This document shows positions 8,985 to 16,597 of a stretch of 64,000 nt of DNA, in pieces; the first letter of the stretch is position 1; each line of letters opens with the position of its first letter. The DNA lies in NCBI GenBank assembly GCA_903921365.1, contig CAIXPS010000023.1:1-64000 (forward strand). Reading direction: 5' to 3'. The notes under the pieces are model-generated. The model saw only the letters and a program-made list of their open reading frames with translations. It was not told the origin of the DNA and did not search any database. A program made the translations under genes and the position numbers. The stretch comes from an uncultured bacterium (GTDB lineage Bacteria; Chloroflexota; Anaerolineae; J036; Brachytrichaceae).

Positions 8985-8998
8985 CAATACCTTCGCCA
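8985..8998 (+). repeat. 14-bp direct repeat, right end of the WD40 array
   Basis: This is a second exact copy of CAATACCTTCGCCA (the first is at 6139-6152), placed exactly where the duplicated gene start breaks off. Confidence 0.7.
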
Positions 8999-9143
8999 CA
9001 TCGGGGAGCATAAAAAGGGCTTATCGAGTAAAGTTGTGGTCGACAATAAACCAAACTCACCCTTGTTTCAGCACGCCGTTACGCCATAATTAGGGAGGGT
9101 ATTGGTAATGCGCACACATTAGAATGAATAGGAAGGCACAGAA

Positions 9144-10031
9144 GTGAGATTCGTTACTATTTTCATTGGCATGATCGCAAGTGTATGCATGCTGAGTGCT
9201 TGCGCAAATGCTACTGCGCTGGCGCCCGCTACGCGTCCATTGCCACCGCCGACATCTACACCACCAGTTATGACTCCAACCGTAACGCCGACCGTGGCGC
9301 AATCGCCGACTGTTGCCCCATCGCCGACCGTGGCGCCAACCAACACGCCCACGCCGCTGCCGACGCCCTCGCCTATAGCGACCGTGGCGCCAGCTGCCAC
9401 AATAGACACACGAAACTCCGATCCGGTGGCTGTCACCGTGGTTCGCCTGGTGCTCGCGCGTCAACTGGGCTCAGCGATGTCGGCGACATCAGTCATCTCC
9501 TATACATCCGTGGACTGGGCCAACACCTGTCTGGGCGTTCAACCTCCCGACACAGCCTGCGCCAACATGATCACGCCGGGCTATCGCATCCTGTTGAGGG
9601 CGGGCGACAAGACGTATGAGTTTCACACAGACGGCGACGGCGGGAACTATGTTCTCGTCGAGTCCGCCGGTGGTAAAGCGCCTGTGGTCATCGGCGGCGA
9701 TGTGCTGTTGGCGTGGCATCGTGAGGGAGGCATCGCCGGATTCTGCGATAACGTGACGGTTCAAGTCGACGGCAAGTACCAGATCACACCGTGTGGAGGC
9801 CGCAAGACGCCAGTGACGACCACGCTGCAACTGGATGCTGCACAATCCAAACAATTAAACGACTGGGCCGATCGCCTGAAATTATTCGCAGTCGTTCACA
9901 ATGGCCCGGGATATCCGGATGAACTTGTGGTCGAATTCACCTTCTATGGCCGTGGCGTTGCAGACCCAACGACTGCGGACAAACAAGCGATCAGTGTTTT
10001 TGGTCAGCAACTCCGCAACACGATTAAGTAG
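9144..10031 (+). CDS. Secreted lipoprotein of unknown function with Pro/Thr-rich linker
   Basis: This 295-aa protein has a signal peptide with lipobox LSAC (Cys20), then a low-complexity Thr/Pro/Ala linker (about residues 25-90, with repeats such as PTVAPSPTVAP) and a folded C-terminal domain of about 200 residues. That domain contains SYTSVDWANTCLGV and GYRILLRAGDKTYEFHTDGDG, a pattern seen in uncharacterised lipoproteins of Chloroflexota and cyanobacteria. Four cysteines (in NTCLG, TACAN, GFCDN and TPCGG) may form disulfides. No catalytic motif is recognised. Confidence 0.7.
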   Translation: MRFVTIFIGMIASVCMLSACANATALAPATRPLPPPTSTPPVMTPTVTPTVAQSPTVAPSPTVAPTNTPTPLPTPSPIATVAPAATIDTRNSDPVAVTVVRLVLARQLGSAMSATSVISYTSVDWANTCLGVQPPDTACANMITPGYRILLRAGDKTYEFHTDGDGGNYVLVESAGGKAPVVIGGDVLLAWHREGGIAGFCDNVTVQVDGKYQITPCGGRKTPVTTTLQLDAAQSKQLNDWADRLKLFAVVHNGPGYPDELVVEFTFYGRGVADPTTADKQAISVFGQQLRNTIK

Positions 10032-10060
10032 CAGTAGTTCACGGGAGTAAAGGAGTCAAA

Positions 10061-11095
10061 ATGAAAGCCTACAGAGTTTACGGCGCACACGACGGTCGCT
10101 ACGAAGAGCTGCCAGATCCTGTCATCGGCCCAGACGATGCGTTATTACGCCCGCGCGCTGTTACCGTGTGTGGCACCGACCTTGAGATATTCAACGGGAG
10201 CATGTTCTATTTCACAAGCGGACTGGCGAAGTATCCAATCATTCTTGGCCATGAGTGGTCGGCCGAGGTGCTGGCAGTTGGCGCGAACGTCAGCAACGTC
10301 CGGCCTGGCGATAAAGTGGTGGGTGAATGTACTGTTTCATGCGGACACTGCGAGTATTGCCACAAGGGTTGGTATAACCAGTGCCCCACTCGCCTCGAAA
10401 CCGGCATACTAAACCTCGACGGTGGTTTTTCAGACCGGATGCGCTATCCGGCCAGCTTCCTGCATAAGTTCGAGCACATGAGCTTCGAAGAAGCGGCCAT
10501 GGTCGAAACAACCGCCGTGTCCGTATATGGCGTCAAGCTGGTTAACACGGGTCCCGGTGATTACGTTGCAGTACTCGGTCCAGGGCCGATTGGACTCGAA
10601 GCGTTGCAGGCCGCCAAAGCTTACGGCGCGCGTAAGGTAGTCATGATTGGCGGGCGACAAAACCGGCGCGAGATGGCGCTCACGCTGGGGGCGGATGCCG
10701 TCATCGACCCACGAACTCAGGATCTTGTCGCCGAGACGCTCAAGGTCACTGATGGGCGCAAGTTCGATGTTGTGATCGAGGCCACCGGGAACCCCGCCGT
10801 GACCAGAGACCTGATGAAGATCGTGCGACCTCGCGGCCGCATTTCGCTCATTGGTCTGTTCAACAGTCAGGTGGGCGAACTCGACCTGGATGCATTTGTC
10901 GTGAACAACATTACGCTGCAGGGTTCACTCGGCAGCCCGAACGTGTGGGATGAGACCATTCACTTGATGGAGACCGGCCGGATACGAACCGCACCCCTGA
11001 TTACAGATCGCATGCCGCTTGCGCAAGTTGATACAGTCTTCAAGATGATGACCGAAAAACGCCCGGAACTCATCAAGATTGTCCTTCAGCCATAA
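10061..11095 (+). CDS. Zinc-dependent medium-chain alcohol/polyol dehydrogenase
   Basis: This 344-aa protein has all hallmarks of the zinc MDR family (sorbitol, threonine and galactitol-phosphate dehydrogenase group), which oxidises secondary alcohols with NAD(P). Catalytic zinc ligands Cys37 (VCGTD) and His64-Glu65 (GHEW) and the four structural-zinc cysteines 94, 97, 100 and 108 are present. The Rossmann motif LGPGPIGLEA (about 171-180) follows. AAAGGAG lies just before the ATG. Its position beside glycosidase genes suggests oxidation of a sugar or polyol released from the glycan. The exact substrate cannot be read. Confidence 0.85.
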   Translation: MKAYRVYGAHDGRYEELPDPVIGPDDALLRPRAVTVCGTDLEIFNGSMFYFTSGLAKYPIILGHEWSAEVLAVGANVSNVRPGDKVVGECTVSCGHCEYCHKGWYNQCPTRLETGILNLDGGFSDRMRYPASFLHKFEHMSFEEAAMVETTAVSVYGVKLVNTGPGDYVAVLGPGPIGLEALQAAKAYGARKVVMIGGRQNRREMALTLGADAVIDPRTQDLVAETLKVTDGRKFDVVIEATGNPAVTRDLMKIVRPRGRISLIGLFNSQVGELDLDAFVVNNITLQGSLGSPNVWDETIHLMETGRIRTAPLITDRMPLAQVDTVFKMMTEKRPELIKIVLQP

Positions 11096-11127
11096 AACAA
11101 GTACGAAGTATGAACCTGCGGTGACGC

Positions 11128-11724
11128 TCAAAGACTTCCGGTGGTAAGCGCGCCTGCACGCTCGTAATTCACGATAATGACGCCACTTGGGGAGACTTTG
11201 CTATCCGTCACCTTGAACGCCGCCGGGATTGTGCCATCGGCAAACAACCGCTTTCCACCGCCCAGCGTCAGCGGATAGATCATCAGCCAGAACGCATCGA
11301 CCAGATCATGCTTGATCAGCGTCTGAATGAGATTACCACTTCCCCAAACGTGTAAATCCGGCCCTTGTTGTTGCTTGATTTTGATGACTTTTTCCGCAAT
11401 ATCTCCGCCAATAAACACGGAGGGCTGCCATTCGTGAGAAGTCATGGTATTCGAGGCGACGTACTTGGTCGCCGCGTTGACGCCCGGCCATGCGTCTGCA
11501 TGTTGCGGCCAGTACGGCGCCCATATTTCAAAGGTTTTGCGCCCTAACAACAGGTCGAACGGCATGTTCATCTGCCTTCTCAGTGCCGTTCCAAGAATCG
11601 GGTCGGAATATGGCGCTATCCACCCGCCATGCGCGAAGCCACCGCTGGTATCTTCCTCTGGCCCGCCTGGGGCTTGTAGGACACCATCAAGGGAGATATG
11701 TTCAAGCACAGTAACTTTTCTCAT
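11128..11724 (-). CDS. Dihydrofolate reductase-like RibD C-terminal domain protein (YyaP family)
   Basis: This 198-aa single-domain protein begins [21 protein letters not shown]. The SLDG motif, the [15 protein letters not shown] segment and [14 protein letters not shown] are typical of the DHFR-like RibD_C family, which binds NADPH. It lacks the deaminase domain of riboflavin RibD, so it is probably a stand-alone reductase of unknown substrate. It converges with the dehydrogenase gene, with 32 bp between stop codons and no clear terminator hairpin. Confidence 0.85.
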   Translation of the reverse strand: MRKVTVLEHISLDGVLQAPGGPEEDTSGGFAHGGWIAPYSDPILGTALRRQMNMPFDLLLGRKTFEIWAPYWPQHADAWPGVNAATKYVASNTMTSHEWQPSVFIGGDIAEKVIKIKQQQGPDLHVWGSGNLIQTLIKHDLVDAFWLMIYPLTLGGGKRLFADGTIPAAFKVTDSKVSPSGVIIVNYERAGALTTGSL

Positions 11725-11749
11725 GACTGAGTTCCTCCAACATCTTGGT

Positions 11750-12103
11750 TTATCGGGTAAAAAATGACGCCTGCAGAAACCGCATACCGGCCAATATCTG
11801 ATTGGCCCGCCGCTCGGTTAGCGTCCCAATGTAGCCACCCAACTGTGTTTTATCCACTGTAGAGACTTTCGAAACTTCCACGACGCTTTGCCTGGGTAAG
11901 TTTGCTTCACCCGCATCAAGTAATACATTACCAGGAGTGTTTGCGCGCTTCATATTGGTTGTCAATGCGCATACAACCACAGTATTGATACGGCTGTGGT
12001 TAAAGACATTATCTTGAATGACTACATGGGGATGGCGAATGCCCGGTTCCAACCCAGTCAGGTCTTCTAACTGCACCCAGTAAATATCACCTTGATTGAT
12101 CAC
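11750..12103 (-). CDS. PemK/MazF-family endoribonuclease toxin
   Basis: The protein has the MazF/PemK fold signature: [11 protein letters not shown] at the start, [25 protein letters not shown], and [27 protein letters not shown]. These toxins cut mRNA as dimers. I chose the GTG at 12103 (GAAGG 7 bases upstream) because relatives begin with [10 protein letters not shown]; the frame stays open to an ATG at 12196, which would add 31 residues with no known domain. No antitoxin gene is seen beside it (62-bp flank towards the permease), so it is either an orphan or housekeeping-style member. Confidence 0.85.
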   Translation of the reverse strand: MINQGDIYWVQLEDLTGLEPGIRHPHVVIQDNVFNHSRINTVVVCALTTNMKRANTPGNVLLDAGEANLPRQSVVEVSKVSTVDKTQLGGYIGTLTERRANQILAGMRFLQASFFTR

Positions 12104-12258
12104 CAATCGACCTTCGCCGATTTGCGTTGCTGGTTTCGCATCCTGCCAGGACGTTCTTGCTTGTTCGTCTGGATCGGGCTGATTCTGCTCCATCATAACG
12201 ATCTCATCCAGTAGCGTTTGACTTTTTGATCTTTCCCAAAGGGGTGCAAGGCCCTGTA

Positions 12259-13671
12259 TTACGCCTTGACTTCCGGCGTTTGTCGAATCTCTTTGACGAT
12301 CTGTCCCCAGTTCAGGATCACGTTGAGAACGATGCCGAGTAGCGCCACGCCGACCAGCGCAGGCATCTCGAAGTCGCCGACGCGCAACCCATTCGCAAAT
12401 GTTTGCAAAGTCTTCACCGCTGCAGCAAGAGAAGCGGGCGCGGCGGCAAGGTCTTCGGGTTTAATCCCGGAGAGAATCGGACGGACAAATTCGACAACGA
12501 TGCCTGCCGTCATCAGCGTGCCCATTGACGCGATCATGACCTGATTGCTCTTCTTGCCCATGTCAACATTCTCTGTGCGGAGCAGGTTGAATCCGGCCCA
12601 TGCAATCATTCCAAACAACAGGAATGTGGCGCCGCCCAGGATTCCGGATGGGATTGACAGAATCAGGGGTGACAGCTTGCCAATAAAGCCGGCGGCCATC
12701 GCCAGAAGTCCCGCAATATACATCACCCGCAGACTGAATACGCGCGTGATGGCAAAGACGCCCATGTTCTCCCCGTAGGTGACGGACGGCGTGCCCGACC
12801 ACGACAGTGCGTTGGCGATGCCATCTGCAATCAGGCTCCGCGAAGCCCGTGGTATGTAGTTGCGTCCGACGATGCTGCCTGTTCCCTGCAGATGTCCCAG
12901 ATGCTCCATCAGAACAGCGGTCACGGTAACGAGCGCCATCGGGATGCAGGCGCGCAAATCAAACACCGGCAGCACCAATCTGGGGAGTATAAACAAAGGC
13001 GCAGCAATCACCTGCGACAGATCAACCTGCCCCAGAACCAGCGCAATGATGTACGCGATCACAATCGACAGTAATACTGGCAACGTGCTGAGCACACTCC
13101 CCTGTTTGAATTTTGTGGCAAACACGATACCGAGGACAAATGTAAGCAAGGCCAGCGGCAGATTGGACATCGCCATCGAATAGGCCGTTGGCGCAAGCAG
13201 CAGCCCGATCGCGATAACCACCATTGCCAGCACGATCGGCGGCATCAGAATGTTGATCCACCGAAACCCGATCAGGCGCACCAGCAACCCGACCAGAATC
13301 GACACCAGACCAGCGACGATAATTCCACCGGCAACCATTCCCTGGTTTCCCCACGACGCGCCCATGACATATGAAATCGTGGCAATGTAACTGAAGCTCG
13401 TGCCCATGTAGGCCGGCACCCCTGTTAGTCGAGTGTAGATCAACGTTCCCACACCAGAGGTAAACAGTGCCATGCCCGGATCAAGATGCATCAAAATCGG
13501 CGCGACGATATTCGCGCCCGAAGCCGTCAGCAAGTGTTGCGCCGCCTGCCAAATGGATCGGCCAGGACCCATTGTCTCTTCGGGCATCACTTCAACAACC
13601 TTGTCGGTGTTCTTGTTCCAGAGCTTGCTCAATGCGGATATAGATGTGGATGTGGGCGTAGACGTGGACAT
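12259..13671 (-). CDS. Uracil/xanthine permease, NCS2 family
   Basis: This 470-aa polytopic membrane protein has about 12-14 predicted helices and the NCS2 motifs QHLLTASGANIVAPILM near the N-terminus, TSFSYIATISYVMG, and the substrate-site region SGTPSVTYGENMGVFAITRV. It should import a nucleobase (uracil or a purine) with protons or Na+. The start is set at ATG 13671, which has AGGAGAA 4 bases upstream; the frame extends 28 codons further upstream but without a ribosome site. It precedes a MazF toxin gene and follows the RraA-like gene. The 140 bp upstream hold no gene and could contain the promoter. Confidence 0.9.
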   Translation of the reverse strand: MSTSTPTSTSISALSKLWNKNTDKVVEVMPEETMGPGRSIWQAAQHLLTASGANIVAPILMHLDPGMALFTSGVGTLIYTRLTGVPAYMGTSFSYIATISYVMGASWGNQGMVAGGIIVAGLVSILVGLLVRLIGFRWINILMPPIVLAMVVIAIGLLLAPTAYSMAMSNLPLALLTFVLGIVFATKFKQGSVLSTLPVLLSIVIAYIIALVLGQVDLSQVIAAPLFILPRLVLPVFDLRACIPMALVTVTAVLMEHLGHLQGTGSIVGRNYIPRASRSLIADGIANALSWSGTPSVTYGENMGVFAITRVFSLRVMYIAGLLAMAAGFIGKLSPLILSIPSGILGGATFLLFGMIAWAGFNLLRTENVDMGKKSNQVMIASMGTLMTAGIVVEFVRPILSGIKPEDLAAAPASLAAAVKTLQTFANGLRVGDFEMPALVGVALLGIVLNVILNWGQIVKEIRQTPEVKA

Positions 13672-13811
13672 AATTCTCCTTCTGCGATCGGTAAGAGTTT
13701 TTGACGCGCCAACAGGCAGCGAGGCATGTGTTGGCAGCCTTGCTAAATGTCGCAAGGCTGCGGAGAGTTTACTTCAAATTGCAAGGATCGGCCAACCGAT
13801 GAATTCACCGA

Positions 13812-14486
13812 TTAGAGGACGTGGTAGGTGTTATATACCTCGCGCAGGGATTTACCCGCCAGAAGGGCGTCGCGTGTGAGGTTCTCCATGCCCACTTTCT
13901 CCATCGCGCGCGTCAATACCTCTTTTTCAACGGCTTTGGGTATCACGACGATGCCGTCATAGTCGGCATAGATCATCTCTCCGGGGTGCACCAGGACTTC
14001 ACCACATCGAATCGGCACGTCATAGGCTTGCACGCGCCCTCTGCCCTTTGAGTCGAGTGGGCCGATACCCGCATAATAAATCGGGAATCCCATGTCGATA
14101 ATGCGGGTGCAGTCGCGGATCATCGCATCGCACACACAACCCACGCACCCGTTGCGCTTCGAGATTGTCGACATCAACTCGCCCCACGGCGCAATCGTGC
14201 CGCTATAGTCCGTGGAGTGAACCAGCACATCGCCGGGTTTTAGCGAATCCACCACGTCGATCTCGCCGCCATAGGGATCCTCCTCCACGACATAGTCGGT
14301 CTCCATCCAGCGGACGGTGCGCGCGCGGCCAACAAAACCGCAGTTGCGGATATCAGGCAGTAACGGGCGCAGGCGAGGCGCCATCGCCTGGTTCCGATAT
14401 CCAAGCGAGTCGAGGATGTCGCACACCGCGGGAACGTAGAGGTTGGCCTTGATAAAAGCGACGATCTCCTGATCAGTATCAAACAT
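13812..14486 (-). CDS. RraA-like family protein (HMG/CHA aldolase type)
   Basis: This 224-aa protein is similar to RraA-like proteins, many of which are 4-hydroxy-4-methyl-2-oxoglutarate or oxaloacetate-cleaving aldolases/decarboxylases and not RNase E inhibitors. Visible signatures are YVPAVCDILDSLGY, the central GCVCDAMIRDCTRI (Arg and Asp of the active site) and PGEMIYADYDGIVVIP. The start ATG 14486 has AGGAGAC upstream; the longer frame to 14591 runs through repeat B and is not credible. It heads a run of - strand genes with a mutarotase and an amidohydrolase, consistent with catabolism of a sugar acid or aromatic product. Confidence 0.85.
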   Translation of the reverse strand: MFDTDQEIVAFIKANLYVPAVCDILDSLGYRNQAMAPRLRPLLPDIRNCGFVGRARTVRWMETDYVVEEDPYGGEIDVVDSLKPGDVLVHSTDYSGTIAPWGELMSTISKRNGCVGCVCDAMIRDCTRIIDMGFPIYYAGIGPLDSKGRGRVQAYDVPIRCGEVLVHPGEMIYADYDGIVVIPKAVEKEVLTRAMEKVGMENLTRDALLAGKSLREVYNTYHVL

Positions 14487-14555
14487 GAAGTGTCTCCTGG
14501 TTTTAAAGAGCGAAAACAAAATGGGCAACGGCATGACCGGCCACGACGACATGAT

Positions 14556-14628
14556 GGGCGACCACAAGGGTATGCCCCAGTGACCGGCCATGGCGATAGG
14601 AAGGGCGACCGCAAGGGTACGCCCCTAC
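14556..14628. repeat. Two intergenic copies of palindromic repeat B
   Basis: Copies at 14556-14578 and 14603-14628 have the layout GGGCGA, a 10-base centre (CCGCAAGGGT or CCACAAGGGT) and a complementary arm (ACGCCCC or ATGCCCC). They occupy about half of the 149-bp gap between the RraA-like and mutarotase-like genes. The centre is the complement of the CCCTTGCGG core of repeat A. Confidence 0.8.
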
Positions 14629-14635
14629 CATGACC

Positions 14636-15721
14636 TCAATGCTGGACTGTGCCGTCCGGGGTGATGGAGGTGACCCGGCTGGCGCCTTCAAATGCCACCG
14701 CGCGCAAACTGGTTTTGATCACCTCGCCAGCAGCCAGCGTTACAGCGGTGCCGTTGGCGATGGCTTCTGCCAGACCGCCGGTCGGATAGCTTGTCCATGG
14801 TTCAAGCGCGACCGTGTGCAGGCGTCCCCACCACGGGTATCCTTGCGCCACATTGCCAAGCTGTTGCCAATACCAGATATAGCGATACAGATGGTGATCA
14901 AACCGCAGCCCGAAGCCGAGGTTGCGCTCCTGGTTTCTGATGGCATACCAGCCATCCGTCAATTCGGCCAAATAAGCCATCTCCTGGGCTTGAATCGCGC
15001 CAAAAGGCAATACCACACTCGCATCTACTGGTTGACCCTGTGGCGACACGCCATTAGGCCATTCGTGGGCTGTATCCGGGGCATAGAGACGAGGCTCGTA
15101 ATTCGGCTCTGCCGAACCCACCAGCAGACGCCGCGCAGGAGCATCAATAACAGCGCCTTCATCGAGGAATGGCCGCCCGAAGGCGACGTGCTGCCCCCAC
15201 ATCAGGTGCATGGTCTCGCCGGCCTCATTCGTGACCTGTTCATCAATCTCCAGGACGGCGCGACCCGCAGTCAAACGCATGGTTTTCTCAACGAAGAAAG
15301 GCGTGCGGATCGGGCGCACCCAGAACTTCGCGGTAACGCTTGCGGGCTCATCCTCGACGATCGCGCATTCCCACGGGATCAGGCTGACCTCGCCATGCTG
15401 CCCGAATTCCGCGCCCTTGTAGGTAGAGTACGGGCCGCCATTTGGCAGAATGTCATTCCAACCACCGCTGTAGTAATCGAGAAACGGGCCGTTGGTTGGC
15501 GTGGATACCACGCCTTTGTTCGGGTTGCGCAACCCGTTCGGCATGAACAACAGATAGTCGAGGTCGCGCGGCTTGTAACGAAACTCGACAATATCGGTCC
15601 CTTTGCCAACAAGAACGACGACGCGAAGCAACTCATTTTCGAGAATGACGGTGCGCATCCCGTCAACAGTCCAGGCGTCGGAGATACGGCACCCGTGATT
15701 ACGCGGCTTTCCCAGGCTCAT
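14636..15721 (-). CDS. Aldose 1-epimerase-like protein (DUF4432-type galactose-mutarotase fold)
   Basis: This 361-aa protein has a galactose-mutarotase-like beta-sandwich. Motifs include LLRVVVLVGKGTDIVEFRYKP at the N-terminus, GPFLDYYSGGWNDILPNGG, HGEVSLIPWE and MHLMWGQHVAFGRPFL. The conserved His and Glu (GEVSLIPWE, WGQHVAFG) fit the DUF4432 group. It probably recognises or epimerises a sugar released by the neighbouring glycosidases. The amidohydrolase gene lies 21 bp upstream, so they are probably cotranscribed. The true substrate is unknown. Confidence 0.8.
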   Translation of the reverse strand: MSLGKPRNHGCRISDAWTVDGMRTVILENELLRVVVLVGKGTDIVEFRYKPRDLDYLLFMPNGLRNPNKGVVSTPTNGPFLDYYSGGWNDILPNGGPYSTYKGAEFGQHGEVSLIPWECAIVEDEPASVTAKFWVRPIRTPFFVEKTMRLTAGRAVLEIDEQVTNEAGETMHLMWGQHVAFGRPFLDEGAVIDAPARRLLVGSAEPNYEPRLYAPDTAHEWPNGVSPQGQPVDASVVLPFGAIQAQEMAYLAELTDGWYAIRNQERNLGFGLRFDHHLYRYIWYWQQLGNVAQGYPWWGRLHTVALEPWTSYPTGGLAEAIANGTAVTLAAGEVIKTSLRAVAFEGASRVTSITPDGTVQH

Positions 15722-15742
15722 CTTTACCCTCCAGAAATATGA

Positions 15743-16582
15743 TTAGCGGATTCCGAGCAATGCGAAACTATCCCTGTTGAGGATGTCATCGATCACCGCC
15801 TGCGATACTCGCGGCAATCGGGTTCCTTCCACGAGATGGTTCACATTTTGAAGACCTTCGATCGACTCCCGACCTTTGGCAAACGGATAATCGGTGCCAA
15901 AGAGAAGTTTGTGCGTCACCTTGTATTCCTGCGCCGCGATCAGCATGTTGTAAAACTGCCATGGCCTGTAATACAGCGCGGAAATATCGGCATACAGATT
16001 GGGATGTTTGCGGATCACGACCAGGCACTCTTCGCAGAAGGGATGACCCACATGCGCAAGCACCATTTTTAACTCTGGATACTTGATCCCGATCTCATCC
16101 CAAAGCCACGGCCGGCTGTATCCCAGAGGCGCCTTGCTGTTGTAAGTCGTGCCGCAATGGGACGTGATCGGCAACTGGCGCTTCTGGCAGTAGGCGTATA
16201 CGGGGTCGCAGCGAGAGTCGCGTGGATCGACACCCGCATAGATCGGGCCCATTTTCACGCCGCTCAGTCCCAGCACCTCAATGCCATGCTGAAGTTCCTC
16301 CATGTAATGGGGCTGCGTCGGGTCGCATCCCGCATAGCCGCGCAGCTTATCCGGCGCCCTGGAGATGAACTCCGCGAGGTACTGGTCGGGCACCCAATAC
16401 CCATTCAGGCGCGCCTTCATCCCAAACAGGATCACCTTTTCAAAAGGTTCCATGTCGGCCATCAGCGCATCGAACTGCACCGTCAGGTCAATAGGGACTC
16501 CACGGGAAATATCAGCCTCGCGCACCGTCTCGGGCGCGAAGTGAAGCTCCTGATCCCAGGCGTGCGCGTGTGCGTTCTGCAT
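15743..16582 (-). CDS. Metal-dependent amidohydrolase family TIM-barrel protein
   Basis: This 279-aa protein has the amidohydrolase_2 layout (decarboxylases and lactonases). The metal-binding HAH is at residues 5-7, later histidines lie in ITSHCGTTY and LAHVGHPF, and the C-terminal Asp is in LLFGTDYPF. GAGGAGG lies 4 bases before the ATG. The N-terminus is compact, with the HAH motif almost at the start, as in several compact members. It sits upstream of the mutarotase-like and RraA-like genes and downstream of the 810-aa unclassified protein. It may be a lactonase or decarboxylase in sugar-acid breakdown (inference). Confidence 0.82.
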   Translation of the reverse strand: MQNAHAHAWDQELHFAPETVREADISRGVPIDLTVQFDALMADMEPFEKVILFGMKARLNGYWVPDQYLAEFISRAPDKLRGYAGCDPTQPHYMEELQHGIEVLGLSGVKMGPIYAGVDPRDSRCDPVYAYCQKRQLPITSHCGTTYNSKAPLGYSRPWLWDEIGIKYPELKMVLAHVGHPFCEECLVVIRKHPNLYADISALYYRPWQFYNMLIAAQEYKVTHKLLFGTDYPFAKGRESIEGLQNVNHLVEGTRLPRVSQAVIDDILNRDSFALLGIR

Positions 16583-16597
16583 GCATCCTCCTCGGCA

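Noticed and set aside
11096..11127. A terminator hairpin between the convergent dehydrogenase and RibD_C-like genes
   Set aside because: The gap is only 32 bp and I see no GC-rich stem with a T run.
12104..12196. The 31-residue upstream extension of the MazF-like gene as a fused antitoxin
   Set aside because: It is short, has no known fold and lies before a well-placed GTG that matches family starts.
13672..13755. Extension of the permease start by 28 codons
   Set aside because: The extension has no ribosome site, while ATG 13671 has AGGAGAA at the right distance and the family does not need the extra residues.
14630..15742. A 370-residue open frame on the + strand opposite the mutarotase-like gene
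   Set aside because: It is a shadow of the conserved - strand gene; the translation has no recognisable motif and shows the composition of an antisense frame.
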